Assembly (NCBI GenBank): GCA_964549245.1
Contig: CAZJUO010000049.1
Coordinates: 1 to 9,135 of the forward strand
Length of the DNA stretch: 9,135 bases
Reading direction: 5' to 3'
Source of the DNA: CAZJUO01 sp964549245
GTDB taxonomy: Bacteria > Patescibacteriota > Patescibacteriia > UBA10025 > JAHIVO01
How positions within the stretch are numbered: the first letter of the stretch is position 1; each line of letters opens with the position of its first letter. The notes beneath the pieces are model-generated. The model was not told the DNA's origin. It did no database searches and saw only the letters and a program-made list of their open reading frames with translations. Shown here one piece after another: positions 5,864-9,135 of this stretch. A program made the translations under genes and the position numbers.

Positions 5864-6526
5864 ATGATCATATCGGTGTCTACTATAGACACGTTGGCCG
5901 AGAAACTGGGGATAAAGTTTACTGACAAAAGAAAGTTTAGCCTGGTGGTGGATTGTCTATATGATCCCAGCAGGGAGACAATGAAGGAAATCAAGAAGCT
6001 AGCCTATGTAGGTGATACGGTGGTAGAATTGATTGTTCGCGATATGATAATTAAATACAGCAAAGATAAACAAAGAAAATGCGAGCTTGTAAGCTATTTG
6101 ATGTGCAATGAATTGTTTTATTACATCATGAAAGAGGAGGATGTACTCGGGAATGAATTGAATAGAAAATTACGTATCGAAACAGTTGCCACCATTTTTG
6201 AGGCTATTGTGGCTTGCCTGTATTATGACCAGGGTATCAGTGCGGTGAAAAGATTTTTAGTTAATACGCTTATTTCCAGAGCCTCGAAGTATCGTGATTT
6301 GATTCTCAAGAAAAAACCAATGCACTATTTATCATTAATGTGCGTAAAGTTTTTCTTATCGCAGCCAAAGTATGAACTGACCGCCAAACCCCCGCCGCAG
6401 TACGAATTTACCGTTCGTTTTGCTATCAATGGAGTAGCTACCGGAACAGCCGGCTCTCACCGGGCGGCCAAAGAAGCTGCCGCCATGAACGCTATAGCGC
6501 AATTAGAGTTTTTACAACAGCCATAA
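5864..6526 (+). CDS. RNase III-family protein: Mini-III-like catalytic domain plus dsRBD
   Basis: The 220-residue product has an RNase III endonuclease-like fold (about residues 8-142) and a C-terminal double-stranded-RNA-binding domain (about 150-217; KYEL, YEFTVRFAINGVATGT, then SHRAAKEAAAMNA). The family motif reads KKLAYVGDTVVEL (44-56) instead of ERLEFLGDSVL, and the second reads VATIFEAIVACLYY (108-121) instead of the ADTVEA type. Against E. coli RNase III, Asp45 and Glu117 are kept (Asp51, Glu113), but Glu38, Glu41 and Asp114 are Lys44, Ala47 and Thr110. The Ala and Thr are what Mini-III enzymes show (LAYxGDAVYE, STAFEA), yet Mini-III normally lacks a dsRBD. It may mature rRNA, process other dsRNA, or only bind it. 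It has its own promoter, a strong SD and a terminator. The family call is firm; activity is uncertain. Confidence 0.82.
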   Translation: MIISVSTIDTLAEKLGIKFTDKRKFSLVVDCLYDPSRETMKEIKKLAYVGDTVVELIVRDMIIKYSKDKQRKCELVSYLMCNELFYYIMKEEDVLGNELNRKLRIETVATIFEAIVACLYYDQGISAVKRFLVNTLISRASKYRDLILKKKPMHYLSLMCVKFFLSQPKYELTAKPPPQYEFTVRFAINGVATGTAGSHRAAKEAAAMNAIAQLEFLQQP

Positions 6527-6562
6527 AAGCGGCATATGCGTGTTATCGTATGTCGCTTTTTT
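6525..6562 (+). terminator. Rho-independent terminator of the RNase III-family gene
   Basis: The stem AAAAGCGGCATATG (6525-6538) pairs with CGTATGTCGCTTTT (6547-6560), including two G-U pairs, over an 8-nt loop. It is followed by a T run (6557-6562) and overlaps the stop codon. Confidence 0.8.
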
Positions 6563-6577
6563 ATTGTGGAAAAGTAG

Positions 6578-6607
6578 TTGGAAATATTTTTTCGTTTTTT
6601 GTATAAT
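6578..6607 (+). promoter_or_regulatory. Probable promoter of the 105-aa protein gene
   Basis: A perfect TATAAT (6602-6607) lies 18 bp downstream of TTGGAA (6578-6583, two mismatches to the -35 consensus), just past the upstream terminator. The predicted start is near 6613. Confidence 0.55.
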
Positions 6608-6636
6608 GAATACATAAAACAAAAAAGCACTTTTTT

Positions 6637-6642
6637 GGAGGT
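6637..6642 (+). promoter_or_regulatory. Shine-Dalgarno site supporting a GTG start
   Basis: GGAGGT lies 6-7 nt before the GTG at 6649. The spacing supports GTG rather than the adjacent in-frame TTG at 6652. Confidence 0.7.
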
Positions 6643-6648
6643 ACTAAA

Positions 6649-6966
6649 GTGTTGAAACAATACAAGAAACCACAAAGCAATAATGCATTAGCGGCACTGA
6701 TTTTTAAATTTAATCCTAATGGGACGGCGACTTCGTGTGAGCCCGATGAAATCGTGTGTAGGATACCTATTGATAAAAATAAAACCGTAGTGGGTAAAGT
6801 GGTGCCGGGGTTTGTGGCCAATATTATCACTGGCGTTCCGTATCGAGGGGACATCAAGAAAAAAGTCCGTCGTTTGGTACAGCAGAAGCTATTGAAGGGC
6901 GGAACATTTATCACCAACGAACTAGGCGAGTTCACCTATATCGAATGGCAAGTGCTGAAAAACTAA
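6649..6966 (+). CDS. Unrecognised 105-aa basic protein with GTG start
   Basis: I do not recognise the family. The product is 105 residues, cytoplasmic-looking and Lys-rich, with no membrane segment. An N-terminal tail (KQYKKPQSNN) leads into a probable strand-rich core (about residues 14-60; cysteines at 30 and 37). A basic helix follows (about 69-83, DIKKKVRRLVQQKLL), then a hairpin-like end (GGTFITNELGEFTYIEW). The basic helix followed by a beta-hairpin would suit nucleic-acid binding, but that is only a guess. The GTG start is chosen because a strong SD, GGAGGT, precedes it at normal spacing. The gene has its own likely promoter (6578-6607) and is bracketed by terminators on both sides, so it is a stand-alone unit. 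That isolation argues it is real and independently regulated. Confidence 0.78.
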   Translation: MLKQYKKPQSNNALAALIFKFNPNGTATSCEPDEIVCRIPIDKNKTVVGKVVPGFVANIITGVPYRGDIKKKVRRLVQQKLLKGGTFITNELGEFTYIEWQVLKN

Positions 6967-6974
6967 GGTGGTAG

Positions 6975-7004
6975 AGCGCCTTTTATCAAAGAGGCGCTTT
7001 ATTC
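6975..7004 (+). terminator. Rho-independent terminator after the 105-aa gene
   Basis: AGCGCCT (6975-6981) pairs with AGGCGCT (6992-6998), extendable inward by TTT/AAA around a bulged G. A T-rich stretch, TTTATTCT, follows. It separates the 105-aa gene from the heliorhodopsin operon. Confidence 0.75.
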
Positions 7005-7006
7005 TA

Positions 7007-7035
7007 TTGTAAAAAAAGGATAAAAAAGCTAAAAT
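7007..7035 (+). promoter_or_regulatory. Possible promoter of the heliorhodopsin operon
   Basis: TTGTAA (7007-7012), a 17-bp spacer and TAAAAT (7030-7035) lie directly after the upstream terminator. The match is moderate. A small inverted repeat, GCTA-AAA-TAGC (7028-7038), covers the -10. The predicted start near 7042 would leave a leader of about 24 nt without an SD before the ATG at 7066. Confidence 0.4.
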
Positions 7036-7065
7036 AGCAGTGTATTATTATTAAGTTTGAATTAT

Positions 7066-7869
7066 ATGAGTATTGTACAATCAGTAGCTGATACAATTAC
7101 TGGCAAAGAAAAGCAATATCGCCGTTTGCGTACCTTTAATAGCGTTATGGCTGTTATTCATTTTGTGCAGGGCTTATTAATGCTGTTTCTTTCCAGTGAT
7201 TTTGCTTTGCCCGTGACCACGTCATTTTTAGAATTTGATGTTGCTAGCCAGTCACTGCAGCAGAATTTAGCGTCCGCTTTTGAGTTGCGTATCGGTCCCT
7301 TGGTAGCCGCTTTTTTATTTTTGTCGGCCATCGCCCACTTTTTATTAACCATACCAGGCATATACCAGTGGTACATAAAAAACTTGCGAAAGGGCGCCAA
7401 CTATGCTAGGTGGATTGAGTACTCGGTTAGCTCTTCGCTGATGATCGTGGTGGTAGCGATGTTGGTGGGGATTTACGACGCGGTCAGTTTATTGCTAATC
7501 TTTTTCCTTAACGCCATGATGATATTATTTGGCTGGATGATGGAGCTGCACAACCAGGATACGAAAAGGACAGATTGGACTTCATTCATCTTCGGCTGTA
7601 TTGCCGGGGCCATTCCCTGGGTGGCGGTGGCGATTTATCTATTTGGCTCTGGTGAGGGAGAGTATCGAGCCCCAACATTCGTATATTGGATATTCTTTTA
7701 TATCTTTTTGTTTTTCAATGTTTTTGCTGTTAATATGGTTTTGCAGTATAAGAAAGTGGGTAAGTGGAAAAATTACCTCTACGGAGAATATGCGTACATC
7801 GTTTTAAGCTTGGTAGCCAAGTCATTATTGGCCTGGCAGGTATTTGCCGGGACATTACGGCCGGTATAA
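7066..7869 (+). CDS. Heliorhodopsin (retinal-binding seven-helix photoreceptor)
   Basis: The 267-residue seven-helix protein matches heliorhodopsins throughout. N-terminal signature: LRTFNSVMAVIHFVQGLLML (21-40) followed by SSDFALPVTTSFLEF. Helix 3 has NYARWIEYSVSSSLMIV, with Glu118 as Schiff-base counterion. Helix 7 has LSLVAKSLLAWQVFAGTL, with Lys252 as the retinal-linking lysine. Aligned to heliorhodopsin 48C12 by a constant offset of 11, Asn101, Arg104, Glu107, Tyr108, Glu149, Ser237 and Lys241 all have counterparts (Asn112, Arg115, Glu118, Tyr119, Glu160, Ser248, Lys252), as do the histidines (His32, His91). Family members sit with the N-terminus in the cytoplasm, absorb light through all-trans retinal and have slow photocycles. 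Most pump no ions, and signalling or enzyme regulation is proposed. Start: the ATG at 7066, since the in-frame TTG at 7057 has no SD. The next gene follows after 29 nt. No retinal-synthesis gene is in the window. Confidence 0.95.
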   Translation: MSIVQSVADTITGKEKQYRRLRTFNSVMAVIHFVQGLLMLFLSSDFALPVTTSFLEFDVASQSLQQNLASAFELRIGPLVAAFLFLSAIAHFLLTIPGIYQWYIKNLRKGANYARWIEYSVSSSLMIVVVAMLVGIYDAVSLLLIFFLNAMMILFGWMMELHNQDTKRTDWTSFIFGCIAGAIPWVAVAIYLFGSGEGEYRAPTFVYWIFFYIFLFFNVFAVNMVLQYKKVGKWKNYLYGEYAYIVLSLVAKSLLAWQVFAGTLRPV

Positions 7870-7898
7870 AAGCTTAATATTATAAACTTAGGTAAAAT

Positions 7899-8861
7899 AT
7901 GAAGCGGGGAATAATGAGCATAATAGTAGCTATTGTGATTTTTGGTGTTGGTTTCGGTTTATTTTTTATTTTACGTAATAGCGAATCGAAACAGAGTGGA
8001 GATGACAAACTAGCGATAACCAATAGCGGCGTTTCTTCTAATACATATTCAAATGATCTGTTTTCTATAAGACCACCATCAGGTTGGGAGCAGACAGCAA
8101 TTCAGGGTACGTTAGCAGCATTCCGCAATGCCAATGAGACATACCCGGACGGAAGCGCGGCTGCTCAAGTCAATTTTCAAAGTTATATCGCGGTTAGTTT
8201 TGATAGCGCCAAAGAAAGAAATCTGGAGGATATCGTGGCCCTTACCAAAGAACAACTCGAGGAGGTTATTCCTTCGGTGGCTTTCACCAGCAGTACGAGC
8301 GGCGTAATCGACGGACAAACAGCAACTTTTATTGAAATGACTATGACTCAACAAGAAGTTGATTATAAAGTACTGTTGGTGGTTACCATGAAAGAGGATA
8401 AGTATTTCTCAATATCATGCAATACTACTCAAGAACGGTGGGCTGAATATCGTGATACGTTTTATAATGTAGCAGGTAGTTTTACGTTTACTATTGAGAG
8501 TGAAAGCATTGAAAGCGATGCAAGTGGCAACAGCCAGGTTGTATCCAATAGCTTGACATCTGATAACGACGCTCCGTATGAAATTATGAGTGACGAACGT
8601 GGTACCAAGCATTTTACACTTGATTTGATAAATGGAACATTTAACTATTCCCGCCTAGTGGTCTATCCGGGTGATTCATTTCGTTTGAGCGTGATGGAAG
8701 ACGGCAGCCCGGTTGATTTTGAGTTTGCCGAGACGGGGCAAACGTCAGTAAACGGTTCTTTTACTATGGTAGTGGCAGACGACGCACAACCGGACACGGT
8801 TACGGTCCAATGTTTGGAAAGAAATTGCGGTAGCTTGGAGTTTATTATTGCCAGTGAATAA
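7899..8861 (+). CDS. Membrane-anchored extracytoplasmic protein, PsbP/Mog1-like plus cupredoxin-like domains
   Basis: The 320-residue product has an N-terminal anchor or signal (Lys-Arg, then a hydrophobic helix at about 5-26) and a short linker. Next is a domain (about 50-198) resembling the PsbP/Mog1/DUF1795 fold: FSIRPPSGWE at the start, VIDGQTATFIEMTM and ERWAEYRDTFYNVAGSF later. A Ser/Asn-rich linker (200-225) leads to a C-terminal beta domain (about 237-318) with YPGDSFRLSV and FTMVVADDAQPDTVTVQCLE. This looks like a cupredoxin sandwich but lacks the His-Cys-Met copper ligands; C305 and C310 may form a disulphide. These domain calls are by eye and moderate. The gene lies 29 nt after heliorhodopsin without a terminator, so an operon is likely. 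It would sit outside the membrane, where it could contact the heliorhodopsin's outer loops; that is inference. AGG lies 6 nt before the ATG. No obvious terminator follows. Confidence 0.82.
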   Translation: MKRGIMSIIVAIVIFGVGFGLFFILRNSESKQSGDDKLAITNSGVSSNTYSNDLFSIRPPSGWEQTAIQGTLAAFRNANETYPDGSAAAQVNFQSYIAVSFDSAKERNLEDIVALTKEQLEEVIPSVAFTSSTSGVIDGQTATFIEMTMTQQEVDYKVLLVVTMKEDKYFSISCNTTQERWAEYRDTFYNVAGSFTFTIESESIESDASGNSQVVSNSLTSDNDAPYEIMSDERGTKHFTLDLINGTFNYSRLVVYPGDSFRLSVMEDGSPVDFEFAETGQTSVNGSFTMVVADDAQPDTVTVQCLERNCGSLEFIIASE

Positions 8862-8880
8862 CCTCTGGTCGAATATTACG

Positions 8881-8893
8881 ATTGCACGATTTG
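8881..8893 (+). repeat. 13-nt direct repeat, copy 2 (upstream of the ferritin-like gene)
   Basis: This is an exact second copy of ATTGCACGATTTG (see 3370-3382). It overlaps the start of the -35 element of the ferritin-like promoter. Together with the preceding bases it also contains CGATT twice (8879-8883 and 8887-8891). Confidence 0.4.
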
Positions 8894-8918
8894 ATACATA
8901 TACAGTATATGATATACT
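8891..8918 (+). promoter_or_regulatory. Promoter of the ferritin-like gene
   Basis: TTGATA (8891-8896, one mismatch) lies 16 bp before an extended -10, TGATATACT (8910-8918). Transcription would begin near 8925, leaving a leader of about 30 nt without an SD before the ATG at 8956. Confidence 0.65.
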
Positions 8919-8919
8919 G
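8903..8919. promoter_or_regulatory. Perfect palindrome over the -10 box, probable operator
   Basis: CAGTATAT-G-ATATACTG is an 8+8 bp perfect inverted repeat with a single central base, lying exactly across the -10 element. A dimeric repressor bound here would block RNA polymerase. The downstream gene type makes a metal- or redox-responsive regulator a reasonable guess, but the sequence does not match a box I can name. Confidence 0.55.
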
Positions 8920-8955
8920 CACAATACGAATAACTTATAATTAATAGTAAACAAT

Positions 8956-9135
8956 ATGGAAATTACCAAAGAAAAGGTTATCCAAGAACTAAATAAAGAT
9001 TTGGAGTGGGAATATTCCGCGGCTATACAGTACGTACAGCACGCGGCTACCATGACGGGACCGCAATATGATTCTATCATCAAAGAGCTGGTCGTGCATT
9101 CCAATGAAGAAATGCAGCACGCCTTTCAGTTATCA
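8956..9135 (+). CDS. Ferritin/bacterioferritin-like diiron protein (5' part, cut by window end)
   Basis: Only the first 60 codons are in the window, open to the last base. The translation has the ferritin-like helix A pattern LNKDLEWEYSAAIQYVQHA (12-30) and helix B ending EEMQHA (51-56). Glu19 and the pair Glu52/His55 match the diiron ligands of bacterioferritin (Glu18 and Glu51-x-x-His54). Met53 sits where bacterioferritin has its haem-ligand Met52. The spacing of the two helices fits the four-helix family. Full-length members would add the second half-site with another Glu and ExxH, not visible here. Likely role: iron oxidation and storage or oxidative-stress protection in the cytoplasm. 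The ATG follows an AT-rich leader without an SD, about 30 nt after the predicted transcription start. A minus-strand ORF overlapping this region is not credible. Confidence 0.88.
   Translation, partial: MEITKEKVIQELNKDLEWEYSAAIQYVQHAATMTGPQYDSIIKELVVHSNEEMQHAFQLS

Noticed and set aside
7057..7065. TTG start for heliorhodopsin
   Set aside because: It adds three residues with no SD support; the ATG at 7066 gives a normal heliorhodopsin N-terminus.
8903..8919. Palindrome as a LexA/SOS box
   Set aside because: The E. coli LexA box reads CTG...CAG, whereas this site reads CAG...CTG, and the gene type is not SOS-like.
8745..9104. Minus-strand open frame of 119 codons over the ferritin-like start
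   Set aside because: It overlaps two well-supported plus-strand genes and their promoter, has no SD and no recognisable protein features.
1..9135. CRISPR arrays, tRNA/rRNA genes, insertion sequences or prophage genes
   Set aside because: No spaced repeats, cloverleaf-like sequence, transposase or phage-type protein was seen on either strand.

Overview
The window reads as a chromosomal stretch from a small-genome, AT-leaning, single-membrane bacterium. The best guess is a Patescibacteria (CPR) lineage, inferred from compact proteins, many unfamiliar small ORFs, single-domain response regulators, AT-rich leaders without ribosome-binding sites, and a heliorhodopsin (a family reported mainly from monoderms, including CPR). 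TGA is used as a stop codon (4729-4731 and the minus-strand gene ending at 4776), so the TGA=Gly code of Gracilibacteria/Absconditabacteria does not apply. No tRNA, rRNA, CRISPR array, insertion sequence or phage gene was seen.

Region 1 (1-3300) is a signalling block: an unrecognised 87-aa soluble protein, a small three-helix membrane protein, a membrane-anchored hybrid-free sensor kinase (TM, GAF, PAS, HisKA, HATPase), then two stand-alone receiver-domain proteins. The first three genes follow an extended -10 promoter at the window edge. The receivers have a second likely promoter after the kinase. No DNA-binding output domain is encoded, so output is probably by protein contact.

Region 2 (3301-5300) holds a membrane-anchored beta-propeller of the PQQ sugar/sorbosone dehydrogenase family. 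It is convergent with an unrecognised all-helical 145-aa protein on the minus strand, and a strong hairpin separates the two. The minus gene has a near-consensus promoter that physically overlaps the divergent promoter of the next plus-strand gene.

Region 3 (5300-7000) holds a Nudix hydrolase, an RNase III-family protein and an unrecognised 105-aa protein; the last two have their own promoters, Shine-Dalgarno (SD) sequences and terminators. The RNase III-family protein has Mini-III-like active-site residues but carries a C-terminal dsRNA-binding domain.

Region 4 (7000-8861) is the most striking part: a heliorhodopsin (retinal Lys252, counterion Glu118), followed 29 nt later by a membrane-anchored, outward-facing protein with a PsbP/Mog1-like domain and a cupredoxin-like domain lacking obvious copper ligands. 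They look like one operon and possibly a photoreceptor with its extracytoplasmic partner.

Region 5 (8862-9135) carries a promoter with a 17-nt perfect palindrome over its -10 box, driving a ferritin/bacterioferritin-like gene cut off by the window end.
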